Shown: one piece after another, positions 35,982 through 47,834 of the stretch
Numbering within the stretch: the stretch's first letter is position 1
Layout: every line of letters starts with the position of its first letter
Assembly (NCBI GenBank): GCA_001599815.1
Contig: BCIA01000006.1
Location: 4,652,961-4,716,960 of the forward strand
Source of the DNA: Furcasterigmium furcatum
Lineage: Eukaryota > Ascomycota > Sordariomycetes > Glomerellales > Plectosphaerellaceae
Direction: 5' to 3'
Length of the DNA: 64,000 nucleotides
Program-made: the position numbers and the translations under genes
Notes under the pieces: generated by a model
The model's input: the letters and a program-made list of their open reading frames with translations, nothing else
Told to the model about the DNA's origin: nothing
Database searches by the model: none

Positions 35982-37008
35982 GTTGTGGTGCCAAGGTTGA
36001 CGGCAACGTAGAAGATTCTTTTCGTCCTATGTGTGCAATGACACTTTTTTACTCAGGGTTGTGCTCCGCAGTCCCATATTCACACTGACATGATTCTCCA
36101 TCAGGTCAGCTTAGAGTTTCGCAGACGTCCGTCACGGATAAGCCTCCTTCCATGACACATCCAGTCCCTGAACTCTTGAAAGTCATCCGCACCAACCAAA
36201 GCTTACGTGTCCGTGATAAGTTATTCACTGCATCTTTTCTGTTTGGTGGTCGTATTGCGAGCTGGCCAGCCTGGTTTCCACAGCCTTCACGGACTTGGAC
36301 ACCATGATGCTCAAACTACCAGCAATTCATGGCCACATCTGGTCCAATAAACTCCGCCTTACTTCTGAAATCAGATCGAGCCCCAAAGAAATGAGACGGC
36401 CTCTTCTTTATTTGCGGCAGATCGAGATGACTTCTTGCTGAAGCAGAGATCACCTCAAGGACCTACCTATCGACCCTGAGCGTCCCTGAAGAGTATCCAT
36501 CTGGACGGCAACATAGCTGAACCGCCCACGCACCCATTTTGCGACCCTTCCGGTCAGGCTGTGTCCAAATTCACTTCAGCAGGTGTGGCTGCATGTTGGC
36601 GCTAATGCCTGGGCAGAGCTGCCGTGTCACCTCAGAATCAGGCTGTGCCAGCTCTCCCATCTCACGCCAGATACTATTCGTGCTTGGAAGCTGAAGCTGA
36701 AGCTGCCCCCCGCCACAGTATCGGTGCGGGGACGTGGTGGTGAGGCTGTGGTCGGCGGCAAGACAGCCGAACCGCCCTGATTTCCCAGAGGTCTGTCTTC
36801 GCCCATCCATTTTCTCCTCTTCATCATCCAAGCCCAGTTCAAAGCTTGTCGAAACCCGAACCCTTCGAACGCACCCAAGAGGTCACAGGTCCCAGGTGCC
36901 AGGTGCCAGCCCTGCCAGGCTGTCATGTCGTACGAAACCTCCAGGCGACCCCGTCCTGCGCTGTGTATCGGGAGATTCGAACAAGCATAGGGCCACCCGG
37001 TCCTCGCC
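35982..37008. other. Divergent intergenic region in front of the SesB-NB-ARC-TPR gene
   Basis: 1 kb between divergent genes, holding both promoters. Short repeats lie close to the NLR: (GAAGCT)3 at about 36687-36704 and CAGGTGC units at about 36887-36910. No gene recognised. Confidence 0.5.
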
Positions 37009-40000
37009 ATGTTGCGTATTGTTGGGGACATTCGGTCCAAATTGTTTCTCGGCCCTGAATCTGAGGGATCGGACAAACAACCGACCGACGTAACCTACCG
37101 CATCGCAGGCATACCTGTTGACTGGGATGTTGCACGTCTGCAAGAATTCCTGCGGGACGTCAACCCCGCCGCTCCTCCGGCCGTGAACTCGCTTGCAAAA
37201 GAGGCGGTGGCCGGATGGTCGACAGCCACTGTCAGCTTCGATACCGCGACGACGGGAATCAAGCTGCCACGCTCCGGCGAGTCAGCAAGCGTGAGCTTGC
37301 CGCTTGCGGTCGGCCATGCCAGAGCAACCCTGGATCGCGACTTTCTCGGGATGACGACGCTGTTCGCGCCGCCGAAGAAAGACCACGAGATTGAGTGAGT
37401 CCGCGGCCAAATGTTCTAGTAGAGACTCCCGCTGATAACCCAGCGTCATCGCAATTACAGGTCTGGGCGGACACGCATTCGGATCTTTCAAAGAGCGCGG
37501 CGGCGACTACATGTGGCTTCGTGACGGAATACCCTCGGCTCTGGCCAAGACTGATGGCGGTCCTCCCATAGCACGGGTGATCACGTACGGATATGAATCA
37601 CAGGTGGCCCGGAGTGACAGCTTTGCGAACTTGGAGGACCTAGCATCTCCTCTACAGACCAGTCTTCGTTCAATACGTCCGCAGGCTCCTCGGAAACCCA
37701 TCGTCTTCGTCGCCCACAGCCTGGGTGGCCTGGTCCTCAAGCAGGTGAGTCCCCAGACGTCAAAGCGCATATCTCGTCTGTCGTTGACACAGCATGGCTC
37801 CCAAGGCTCTCACAGAACTCGCAAAGTCGGAAGACAAGGAGGACCAGGAGCTCCTCAACTCTGTCCGTGGGATCGCGTTCTTCGGGGTTCCCCATGACGG
37901 GATGGAGATCAGCCACCTCATCCCTATGGTTGGAGACGGCCCGAATCGCCCTCTCATCGACGCCATCAGTAGGGTCAACTCTCAGGCTCTTGCCAACCAA
38001 AAGCGCGAGTTCACGTCTGCCCTCAAGTCACACCTGCTGAAGATGGTATGCTTCTACGAAACCAGAACCTCGCCAACTGCTCGAAAGGTCTGTTTCCGCC
38101 CATTTTCGTTTCAGGCACTCGAGGTGCTTTGCTCACACAGCTCTAGGATGAGAACGGGAAGTGGTCCATGACAGGACCTTCTGAAGTTCTCGTGGCCAAG
38201 CCATCGGCGACGAACTGTCAACCTTGGGTGGAGGGCCCGAACGAGATGTGCGCGATCCATCGATCGCACTCGGAGATGGTCAAGTTGGGGCCGCACGACG
38301 CTGACTTTCTGAACGTCTGCTCCAAGCTGCAATCTCTCGCTCGCAAACTCTGGAAGGGAAAGGGAAAGGAGCGCCAGGCCCAACCGATCTGGGAAGAAGG
38401 TAGTAGTCGCCATTGTAAGTAAGCAGACCCGAAAGTTCTTGAAGAACTCTTGCTCAAAGTACCCGTTGGACAGTCGTCGTCCCCTACGCAAAGAACCGCG
38501 GATTCATCGGAAGGGAAGTGATCCTGGACAGTGTCAAGGAGCATTTGGGCCTTGGGCCCGCGGATGAGGGCTCCGAAGCGTCCTCGAGGTTGGCATTACA
38601 TGGCCTGGGAGGAGTTGGGTGAGGACCATCTCCTAGGCAGCCAGCGACTGATGTTATGTTGACTTTGGGCTGCTGAACTGACCCCTGGACACAGAAAAAC
38701 CCAAATTGCAATCGCCTACGCCTACTGGCTCAAAGAAACTTGCCCGGACGTCTCGGTCTTCTGGGTGAATGCGAGCAGCCAGGACCGTATTCGACAGTCT
38801 CTGACGGACATCGCTCAAAAGTGCGACATTACAGGGTGGGACAATTCTCAGATCTTCCCACAAGTCAAGGCATGGCTTGAACGAGAAGCTGACGGGTGGC
38901 GCTGGCTCATGGTCCTTGACAATGCTGACGACTCGACCGTTGTGTCTGACGACGGCGTGAACACGACAAGAAAAAACCAAGACCCAAGCCTTTCCCGCTG
39001 GTTGCCCGACTGCAGCCACGGATCGTACCTCATCACGACGAGGAACAGAGAAGCCGGGGCGAAACTCGTCAGGGGCCCAGATTTGCTAGACATCACGAAG
39101 ATGGATGACGACGAGGCGGAAAAGCTGTTGCGTGTCAAGCTTGGAAAGAAGGCGTCCGCTGCGTTGTCTGCTGCAGAGCTCCTAGCTCTCTCGACGAAGC
39201 TGGAACACCTCCCGCTCGCCCTCGTCCAGGCAGCGGCATACATGTTCACCAAGTCCATCTCCCTGCAGGACTATCTTGGCCTGCTGGAGACCAGCGACTC
39301 GGAACTGGTGCGCCTCCTCTGCCAGGAGTTTGAGACGGACGGGCGTGACCCAGACCTTCCGCGGGGTGTGGCGCAATCATTTATGATCTCCTTCAAAGCC
39401 ATAGAGGAGAAGGACCCCCTTGCTGGTGACCTGCTCTCGCTCATGAGCATGTTCGACAGGCAGGGCATCCCAAGAGAGTTCCTATCGCATTTTTGCGAGA
39501 GGCAGGGGATCGGCCCCGCAACAATCAACAGCAGGTTGTTGGACGCGTTGGGCGTCCTAAAAGGCTTCTGCCTGATCACACAAGACGAACGCGGAAAGAT
39601 TGATATGCACCGGCTGATATACAAGGTCACCGCCAGGTGGCTTGCCGAGAAGACCACCCTCGAGCGGTTCGAGAGGGAGGCACTATCGACGGTCGAGTAC
39701 CACTTTCCAGAGGGCAACACGGAGAGCAGAGTCCAGTGTATCGAGTATCTTCCCCATGCAGGCTCAGTGCTGGCCAAGGCTAAGTCAGAGGCACGCTCCG
39801 AAACAAGGGCATCGCTGCTATCGAGTGTGGCCTGGCATAATTGTAATGAACGCAGACTAGCAGCCGCAGAGGAGGCCTGCGAAGAATCGATGCAAATACG
39901 GACAGAATTATGGGGGGAGAATGATAGAAGAACAATGGAGAGTTTGGTTGGAATGGTATGGATACGCATTTTTCAAAGCAGAGGACGCTGCCAGTGGGAG

Positions 40001-41020
40001 GACACGGAGAAGTTGGCCGTGAAGGTACATCAGTCAGCAGTGGGTTTGCCGGGAGACGAGCACTGGGTGACTGTATGGGCCACAAGCGCTCTGGTGGAGG
40101 CTCATATTGCTCAAGGCCATTGGATCCAAGCAGAAGATCTCCAAAAGCGGCTACTGGAGAGGATAAGAGTCCATGGCGATGAGAGCTGGGCGGTCGCGAA
40201 GACCATGGCAGACCTGGCGTGGATCTATTTTCCGCAAGGAAAGTGGGAAAAGGCTGAGGAGCTGGCAAGCCAGGCTGCGGAAATGTCGGAAAGGATTCTC
40301 GGGGATGCATCTATGGTCACTCTTCACGCCTGGCGAACGCTGAGCCGCGTGTATCACGAACAAGGCAGGTACAAGGAAGCCACAGAACTGCGGGCGAAAG
40401 CGTTGGAACCGTATCGACAAAAGCTCGGGGACCACCACCTGGACACTCTGCGAGCTGAGAGGGATCTAGCATCGTCTTTGATGGAACAGCGCGGAGAGTA
40501 TCGAGAAGCGGAGGAACTTCTCAGGCACTCGCTGGACCGTATGGTCCGTCTTGTCGGCGAGGAGAACCATGAGACACTCTCCTGCAAGTGGCACCTGGCC
40601 ACCTTATATCATTACCAGGGCTCGTTGACAAATGCCGAGGAACTCATGAATGAAGTCCTGCAAGGGATCAAGCATGTATTTGGCGGCGCAGACCTCAGAT
40701 CAATCTCATGCTTGGCGGACCTGGGAAACATCTTTCTCTCCCAGGGGCGTTTCAACGAAGCTCAGAAGCTTGCCGCGGAAGCTCTCGACAATCTACGACA
40801 AGTCTTGGGCGAGAACCATCCGCATGTCTTTCGGGCCATGGCATTGCTGGCCAAAGCCCAGTACCATCTCCCAAATCAGCGAGAAGAAGCCATCTCAGCA
40901 ATGCAGGATTGTGTACGCCGGAGCGAGCAAGTGATGGGCACCCATCCTGCTACGAAAGCTCGGTCGGATCTCCTCAACGACTGGCTTGCGGATGCTGGGC
41001 TTTCGAGGATGGATAGCTGA
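37009..41020 (+). CDS. Fungal NOD-like receptor: SesB-like alpha/beta-hydrolase, NB-ARC, TPR
   Basis: STAND ATPase of 1235 residues in six exons: 37009-37394, 37444-37744, 37806-38087, 38147-38414, 38474-38618 and 38695-41020. The five introns are 49-76 nt and every junction keeps frame. The N-terminal hydrolase (about 125-400) has GLGGHAFGSF, nucleophile elbow AHSLGG (Ser221) and GIAFFGVPHDG, the SesB-type pattern. NB-ARC shows Walker A GLGGVGKT (456-463, split by intron 5), Walker B LMVLDNADD (532-540), SYLITTRNR, and LEHLPLALVQAAAY. From about residue 843 there are eight or so TPR units of about 42 residues, ending at TKARSDLLNDWL. Such receptors act in fungal non-self recognition; the hydrolase would be the output and the TPRs the sensor (inference). 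Intron 3 has a GTCTGT donor, and intron 2 probably uses the second AG after its branch site. No internal stop. Confidence 0.9.
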
Positions 41021-41094
41021 TAGTATTCTTTAGTTTCATTAGTTCCGGCCGTGTCTCTCACGCTTGGGTATTCATGCTAGATCATCCTCCGCAC

Positions 41095-43260
41095 TCATTC
41101 TGGGAGGATCGAACTGCCCTCTTGTCCCTCCTCATGCATCCTCGACCGAGCCTCCCTGACGAGAGCCTTCGCCTCCTCAACATCAAATCCATCCTGCGTC
41201 AGCTCCGTGGCCAGCCGGTTCGCCGTGGCATAGTCCATCGATTCCATCGCATACCTCGCAAGCCACATCCGAGCCTTACTCGTCGCGGCCGTCACCCCCG
41301 TCCCCTCCGTCTTCCCGCCCGCGCCGCCTCGGCCCTCGTCGTCCTCGTCATCCGAGTTCGCGGGCGAGTCGTTGTGAATGGCGATGGAGTCCCCGAGCCC
41401 GCCCGCCGCCGCCGCGCTGCCGTCCTCCTGGGCCAGGCACAGCTCCATGTAGGACTTTGCCTCCTCGAGATCGCCCAGCTGGTTGTACATGGTCGCGATC
41501 TGGAAGAGCACCTCGGGGTCCATGTGGCCCGTGGCGCCCCTGCCGCTGAGGATGTCGCCGCTGCCGAAGCTGCTCCCCACGTCATAGTACGCGTCCGCGA
41601 GGAGCGCCCGCTTCAGCGCCTTGATGCCCTCCCTGTCGCGGCCCATCCGCTGCAGGCACGACCCGACCGCCACCCACATCTTGGCGTCCCACGGCCGCAG
41701 GCCCGCCGCCTTCTTGTAGTACCAGAGACTGTACGTGTGCATCTCGAGCACCTCGTACGTCTGTCCCAGGCCGTACCAGGCCCGGTAGTCCCTGCGGTTC
41801 ACGTCGACCGCGCGACGGTATGATTCGATGGCCGCATGCGTGTTCTTCAGCTCGACATACTCGTGCCCCATCAGGGTCCAGGCGGACAGACAGGACCGGT
41901 CAAGTGTCAGGGCGCGGCGGAAGTACTGGACTGCCTTCTCGTGCATCGAGAGGAGAGAATAGTAGTTGCCTACGACAACGCAGGACTCAGGCCGGAATCG
42001 ATCGATGCCCGAGCAGAGGTGCGCAATGAAGGCCAGCTTCGGTCGTAGGTCCATGACGTAGAGGATGTTTGAGTAGTGGTCCAACGAGTCGAGGCGGTGG
42101 GGGTGCATGGACAGCAGCCGGCTGAAGTGCTGCTCTGCCGCGATGAGGTCTTTGGAGTGGTACGCAAGCAGGGCGTTGCAGGTCAACAGGAAGGCAGACG
42201 TGGGGAAGATACCCAAGAGCTGATCCAGGGAGTTAGCCAGGCTCGGACCTTGCTGGTAAAGCTCCAGCGATGTGTGGAGGTGGAAGATGAAGGAGATGAT
42301 GTTCTGGGGGAGATGCCGTGAGATGCGGTTGAGCTGTGCTGTTAGCATCCGAACAGAAACCAAGGCGTTGACGCAGGCTCACATCTTCAACCCGGGATAT
42401 CAAGGAGGTCATCTCCAGCCAACAGCCCCAGTTCATCGGGAACAGATGGACGCTGCGGACGAAGTAGTCCATGGCCTTGTCCTCGTTCTTCTCTTTCGCA
42501 AGCACCATTCCATATCTGCAACGTCGTCAGTCTAGGCGATATGGGGCTCGTTCGAAGAACACACAAGTATTCAAGCCACCCCTGGCTCCCGATCGCTTCG
42601 CTATCCTCACCCTCCCTCTCGGCGAACCAGGCGCTGAGAAACCGGCTCACGGAAAGAAGCTGTTTGTTGATGACCGTCCCGACATCTTGCGGTCCCATGA
42701 CCATCTCCGACTCTTCATCCTTGCGCTTCTCGCCAGCCATGAACTTGGCATAGAGGGCGAGGAACAGGCTCTTCTGGCTGATCCTGGGCAGGGATATCGG
42801 CGGGGCCTCGACGCCGGCCTTGGCCTTGCCTTTCCCGCTCGGCGTGCTGGTTGCATTGTCTTTCTTCGGTCCGCCGATACTGGTCAAGACTGTGTCCGGC
42901 AGGAAAACGGCGGCGCATCGGTCGAATTCGCGGCAGTCGAAGAAGGACTTGGCGAGGAGGTATCTGTTGAACTCTTGAAACTCCAGCTGAGCTTCTTCCG
43001 GGTCTGGGTTCGGCGAGAAGGTTGTCGGGACGTAATTTGTGTTGTGCTCAGCTTGTGCCGGGATTGAAGCTTCGGGTATTGAGTTGAGCAGTTCTGCGGC
43101 CCTGGATGTGGCTTGTTAGTCCCGGGTTCGCAATTGAGGTGGGCGAGAGGGAGGGAGCTCACCATTTGGCTGCCTGGTACAAACATCGCTCCGAGCACTT
43201 GACCACCGCGTCTTGCAGCGCGGCCCTCAGCTGGGACAGTTCATGCTCGTTCAGCGACAT
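41095..43260 (-). CDS. cdc23: Anaphase-promoting complex subunit Cdc23/Apc8
   Basis: TPR scaffold subunit of the APC/C ubiquitin ligase, needed for sister separation and mitotic exit. 668 residues in four exons: 43163-43260, 42565-43101, 42383-42515 and 41095-42333. The introns are 61, 49 and 49 nt. The N-terminus (MSLNEHELSQLRAALQDAVV) leads to KWAAELL across intron 1, then a LAKSFFDCREFDRCA block. The tandem TPRs include LLTCNALLAYHSKDLIAAEQ, CVVVGNYYSLLSMHEKAV, and AWTLMGHEYVELKNTHAA, the classic Cdc23 signature. The C-terminus is acidic and Gly-rich. It is divergent from ERG20, with 712 bp between start codons, and ends 74 bp from the NLR stop, convergent with it. Identity is firm. Confidence 0.95.
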
Positions 43261-43972
43261 GGTCTGGGCATCCTATTCGGCCAGGGTCGGATTGCGCTGC
43301 CAATGTCTGTGACGGGATCCGGGGTCGCGATCTGCTGGCTCAAAACAATCGGGCTGGTCCGGAGCCCATCGACGGGCGGGAAAGCTGACGCAGAGCTTGC
43401 GCAAGGTCGTACGAGCTCAGTGAGCACAGGGCTGGCGAGACTGAGGCCGGAGATCCGTCGTGGCAGTGAAGCTGCAGGTGTTGTTGGTGATTGCCCTGTC
43501 GTGGTTAAAGGCGATGGAGCACGACGTCAACTCCCGTCTCCAGTGCGACACGCGACGCGCCCAGCGCCCGCCGTTTCTGCCCGGCTCAGGCCGGGGTCAG
43601 TTCCCCGTCGCTTGATTGCACCCCCCTGGCGCCAAAAACTGCAGGGACAGCAGTAAAGCAACTGTGGCACACCGCTTGCCCTTCCGGGAGCCCCTCAATT
43701 GAGGGGTCACCGCCCCTTGAATTCGTCGGGATTGCCCCGCGCCCCTCCTTGTCCCCTCGATGCCCGCCCGCCGCCGTGAACACCCCCGATGCAACCTGAA
43801 CCCCGTTGGAAATTGCGACTGATAATAAAAAGCGGTAAATTTCCCAACCTACCGCCCAAACACATCCGGCCCAGACTCGCCGCCTTTCACACCTCAACCA
43901 CCTCCCTCGGCGGTGCCAATCGTTACGAAGAGACGACAGCGTTTTTGTTCACCCCCAGAAAACACCGGCATC
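43261..43972. other. Divergent promoter region CDC23 / ERG20
   Basis: 712 bp containing both promoters. A GATAATAAAAAG tract at 43821-43832, about 140 bp upstream of the ERG20 ATG, is the best TATA-like sequence on the plus strand. No sterol-response element was recognised. Confidence 0.5.
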
Positions 43973-45075
43973 ATGGCGCAAAAGACCACCCTCAAGGAGT
44001 TCGAGTCCGTCTTCCCCAAGCTGGAAGAGGTCCTCCTCGAGCATGCCCAGAAGTACAAGCTGCCCCAGGACTACCAGGACTGGTACAAGAAGGCAAGCCC
44101 GCTCTCTGCCCGTCTCCCCGCCGGCATGGAAGATCTAACACCCTCCCGCAGTCCCTCGAGATCAACACCCTCGGCGGCAAATGCAACCGCGGCATGTCCG
44201 TCCCCGACTCCGTCTCCCTCCTCCTCGAGAAGCCCCTCAGCGAGGACCAGTACTTCCAGGCCGCCACCCTCGGCTGGATGACCGAGCTCCTCCAGGCCTT
44301 CTTCCTCGTCTCCGACGACATCATGGACTCCTCCATCACTCGCCGCGGCAAGCCCTGCTGGTACCGCCACGAGGGCGTCGGCATGATCGCCATCAACGAC
44401 GCCTTCATGCTCGAGGCCGCCATCTACACCCTCCTCAAGAAGTACTTCCGCTCCCACCCCGCCTACGTCGACCTCATGGAGCTCTTCCACGAGACCACCT
44501 ACCAGACCGAGCTGGGCCAGCTCTGTGACCTCCTCACCGCCCCCGAGGACACGGTCAACCTCGACAACTTCTCCATGGACAAGTACTCCTTCATCGTCAT
44601 CTACAAGACCGCCTACTACTCCTTCTACCTCCCCGTCGCCCTCGCCCTCCACTGCCTCAACATCGCCACCCCCAACAACCTCAAGCAGGCCGAGGCCATC
44701 CTCATCCCCCTCGGCGAGTACTTCCAGATCCAGGACGACTACCTCGACAACTTCGGCCTGCCCGAGCACATCGGAAAGATCGGCACCGACATCATGGACA
44801 ACAAGTGCAGCTGGCTCGTCAACCAGGCCCTCGCCCTCGCCACCCCCGAGCAGCGCAAGATCCTCGAGGACAACTACGGCCGCAAGGACAAGGACCACGA
44901 GGCCGTCGTCAAGAAGCTCTTCGACGACCTCAAGCTCAAGGAGCTCTACGAGGACTTCGAGGAGCGCCGCGCCGCAGAGATCCGCGACATGATCAGCAAC
45001 ATCGACGAGAGCGAGGGCCTCAAGAAGTCCGTCTTCGAGGCCTTCCTCGCCAAGATCTACAAGCGCAGCAAGTAA
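43973..45075 (+). CDS. erg20: Farnesyl diphosphate synthase (ERG20)
   Basis: Cytosolic enzyme that condenses dimethylallyl/geranyl diphosphate with isopentenyl diphosphate to farnesyl diphosphate, the branch point to sterols, dolichol, quinones and prenylated proteins. 347 residues (yeast 352) in two exons, 43973-44092 and 44152-45075. The 59-nt intron has a non-canonical GC donor (AAG|GCAAGC) with a CTAAC branch and CAG acceptor. Reading through instead would give non-conserved sequence, and splicing restores [14 protein letters not shown]. Both Mg-binding motifs are intact: DDIMD (95-99) followed by RRGKPCWY, and DDYLD (235-239). The C-terminal KIYKRSK is typical. Third codon positions are almost all C or G, usual for a highly expressed gene. 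No terpene-cluster genes are next to it, so this is the housekeeping copy. Confidence 0.97.
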
Positions 45076-45503
45076 ATCAGACCATCAGCAGAGCGGCGGG
45101 GGAATGTATCAGCTGCAGAAGGGGGCAGAATCTCGGGCGGAAGTGCCGGGGAGAGCGGCATCGGAGATAGATATCTCAGCATTGTTCGGACGTTAATGAC
45201 ATGGCATAGACCCGGCGTCGTGGAACCAACAGCGGGGCCGGAAGAGTATAATAGACACGAGATGAAAAAGAGCAGCTCCGGACGAGACCAGACCACATGT
45301 GATGAAAAATATCGTGTATCGTTGAAAAGGGGGGTATCTTACACCGCCGAGTGTGCCGCCCTTGCAGCAAGGACCTATCCTGCTTGTTTTCCCGCATCCG
45401 TCGTGAGCATGACCGTCCGATCCTTCATTGATTTTCCTGTCCAATGTGCCCCGATGATCCCCAGTCATTCCGTCATTTCAAGTCATCGTCATCCGCGACC
45501 GCC
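45076..45503. other. Convergent 3' region ERG20 / RA-PH gene
   Basis: 428 bp between two stop codons. It should hold both 3' ends; nothing else recognised. Confidence 0.55.
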
Positions 45504-47834
45504 TCACTGTCTCAGCGTCCCGCTTCGGCTTCGCGACTCCAGCCCCTTCGCGCTGGGATCCCGGCCCCTGGCCCGGTCGACAAAGTTGATGAGCGGCACG
45601 TCCTCGTCGTCATTCGGTCTCCGCGCCGACGTGTGCCGCGCACCGGCGCTCGCAATCAGCGGCACGGGCGGCCGCGTCTCGTGCGAAGCGTAGCGCCGCC
45701 GCTCCGGCGTCGGTGCCGTGGACTGGCTCCGTCGTCGCGTCGTGGGAACGCCGGCCGTCGATCCGGCGGTGCTGGAGTTCGCGCTGCGCTGCCCAGCCAT
45801 GCCTGGGCTGGACTTGGTCGTGCCCCTTCGGGCGAGGCCGGGGGGCGACGTGGGCGGGGAGGTGACCATCCCAGCGGGCATGTAATGGACGCGCGAGTCC
45901 GTAGCCATGTTGACGAGCGGCGTGCCGGCCGGCGCTTTGACGCCATGGCTCACCTTCCCGCGCCATGCGGTGGGAATCTCGGGGATGGCGGGGGCCATGT
46001 CCAGGAGGGGTGCCGGCTTTTCCTTCATGCGCCCGTAGGAGGCCCCGTCGGATGTGATCGGGCGGCTGCCGTTGATGGATGTTGCGGTGCCGGCACGTGC
46101 TCGTGACCGAGAGCGGCTCCGCTGTTGCGTGGCAGAGTCCTCGCCCCCTGACGTAGAGGACTGCCGGGTGGTGTTACTTCTTGAAACCAGGGCGCTGCCA
46201 CTGGTCGCAGGGGCGTTGTCTCTACCGATCAAGGTGTTGCTCCTGGCCATCAAGGTGTGATCTCTCGCTGCAATCGTGTTGCTCCTCTCTATCAAGGGCA
46301 CAGGGGGTTCTTTCGCGCTCGTAGTGTTGCTCCTCTTGACCCTCGCGTCGTCTCGCCCCGTGGTGGTGTGGCTGCGGGATACCATCGTGTTGCTTCTTCC
46401 GACCGTGGTGTTGCTCCTGTTCAGCTGTTGGACCTGTTCCTGCTGCAGCATCAATTTATGCTGTTCGTGCTGCTGTTGTTTCACTGCCATTTCCTGCTCG
46501 TGACTTTCAAGCAGACCGCCGGTGAAAGGCCCTTCGGTGGCCTGTTCGTCTGATGCCCTTGCCTCGACCTGCTGCTTGCGCCCTTCATACATCTTTCCGA
46601 GCAAACCGCTGGACTTGAACTCGTCGTCCTTCCCGAATACATCAATGCGAGTAGGTGGCGACGTCGGTGATTTAGGTGATGTCGGCGACTGGACGGGGTC
46701 GGGGACCGATCTGTTGGAGGTCTGGGCGAGGAAAGGCTCCTTGGTGCGGACAGGCACCTCTTTTGCGGCCGGATTGGGGGCAGCGGGTTTTGTAGGTAGG
46801 AAGTCTTTGCCAAATTCTTCCAGCGGCTTGTCGAATCTGTCCATGTCCAGGAGAGGTTGGAATGTGCCAATGGTGTATGGCGTCTCGTCCACAGACACCT
46901 TCAGCCGGTGGCCGCCGTTCCTGACGATGTCTCCTGATGCCAGCGCCTCGCCGCCGTTCCTATGGAGGGCCTTCTCCTTCTTTCCGAGGTCGACCTTCTT
47001 GTTGACAAGGTACCAGCTCCTCCACTTGTGCACACAGAGCTGGAAATTGCGAGCGACATCGGCCTCGTCGGTGCTGAAGAAGTGGATGAAGTTCTCCGTG
47101 TTGAGGAAGACGCTGTTCTTCTGCTGGCTCTTGATGGCGAATGTGTTCCTCTTGGGCGGCTTGATCCCTCTGAGCATGTCTTCGTCAGTGATGTTGTAGA
47201 GGTCGAAATCGGACAGATTGCAGAGCACGATGCTATCCTTTTCCGACAACTTGGCGTCCTTCTTCTTGTGCAGGTAGAGCTGGCCCGTGTCCAGTAGGGT
47301 TATGAGCCGTTTGTTCCAACGACCGGGTTTCTGTGAGTGCTGCACTGGGAAGTTGATGAAGCCTTGCGGGGCCTGTTGCGAGCGCGAGACAGACTCGATG
47401 CTGAGGTCTCTGGACCGCTCCACAGGCTCATTCTGGACAATGAGGAGGGTGAACTGGCTGTCGCGGTCCCACGAGTTGAGGACATCGCGGATGCGCTCAT
47501 ACCGTCTCAGTCGTCGCTCGAGCCCAAATGAATAGTAGCATTCGACGAGGATGTCTGTAAGCGGGTCGATACTATGGGTCATGAGATTGGCGGCAGAGTA
47601 GAGGATGTCTACGGGCGAGGTGTCTGGCGTGACAGGCAGGCTGATGGAGGACTGCATGCAGCGGATGGTGACTCTCTGTGGTGCGGTCAGTGATCCAGGA
47701 ACATGGGTGGCCGATGGGGGCGCAGGTCAACTCACGCGCTCTCCCGCATTACTCGCGGAGTTGGGCGCGTCCAGCTGAGGGACGATGCCTCCGCCGCCAG
47801 CCTGGATGAACCGCTTGGGCGACGTTGAAGCCAT
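45504..47834 (-). CDS. RA and PH domain adaptor protein (MRL/Grb7-like domain pair)
   Basis: 756 residues in two exons, 47736-47834 and 45504-47675; the 60-nt intron has a GTGAGT donor and CACAG acceptor. A Ras-association-like region (about 40-120, ILVECYYSFGLERRLRRYER, FTLLIVQNE) is followed by a PH domain (about 138-254: PGRWNKRLITLLDTGQLYLH, FIHFFSTDEADVARNFQLC, HKWRSWYLV). This pair is the core of Ras/phosphoinositide adaptors of the lamellipodin and Grb7 type, and fungal versions exist. The C-terminal half is disordered. It includes a run of RSNT-like units (nt 46150-46460; see the repeat entry), basic SRSRSRAR segments and PxxP-like patches. Membrane recruitment by a small GTPase and lipids, perhaps at growth sites, is inferred. 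Confidence 0.85.
46150..46460 (-). repeat. Imperfect tandem RSNT-motif repeats inside the RA-PH protein
   Basis: The translated strand has at least ten copies of R-S/D-N/H-T separated by four to fifteen residues (RSNTTVG, RSNTMVS, RSHTTTG, RSNTTSA, RSNTIAA, RDHTLMA, RSNTLIG, RSNTTRQ). The shared R-x-x-S/T pattern could be a multi-site phosphorylation target for basophilic kinases. Confidence 0.8.

Noticed and set aside
36970..37050. tRNA B-box-like TTCGAATC on the minus strand
   Set aside because: No A box, no acceptor-stem pairing, and it overlaps the start of the NLR gene.
44071..44898. 275-codon antisense frame over ERG20
   Set aside because: Artefact of almost purely C/G third positions in ERG20; Val/Glu/Gly-rich without any family features.
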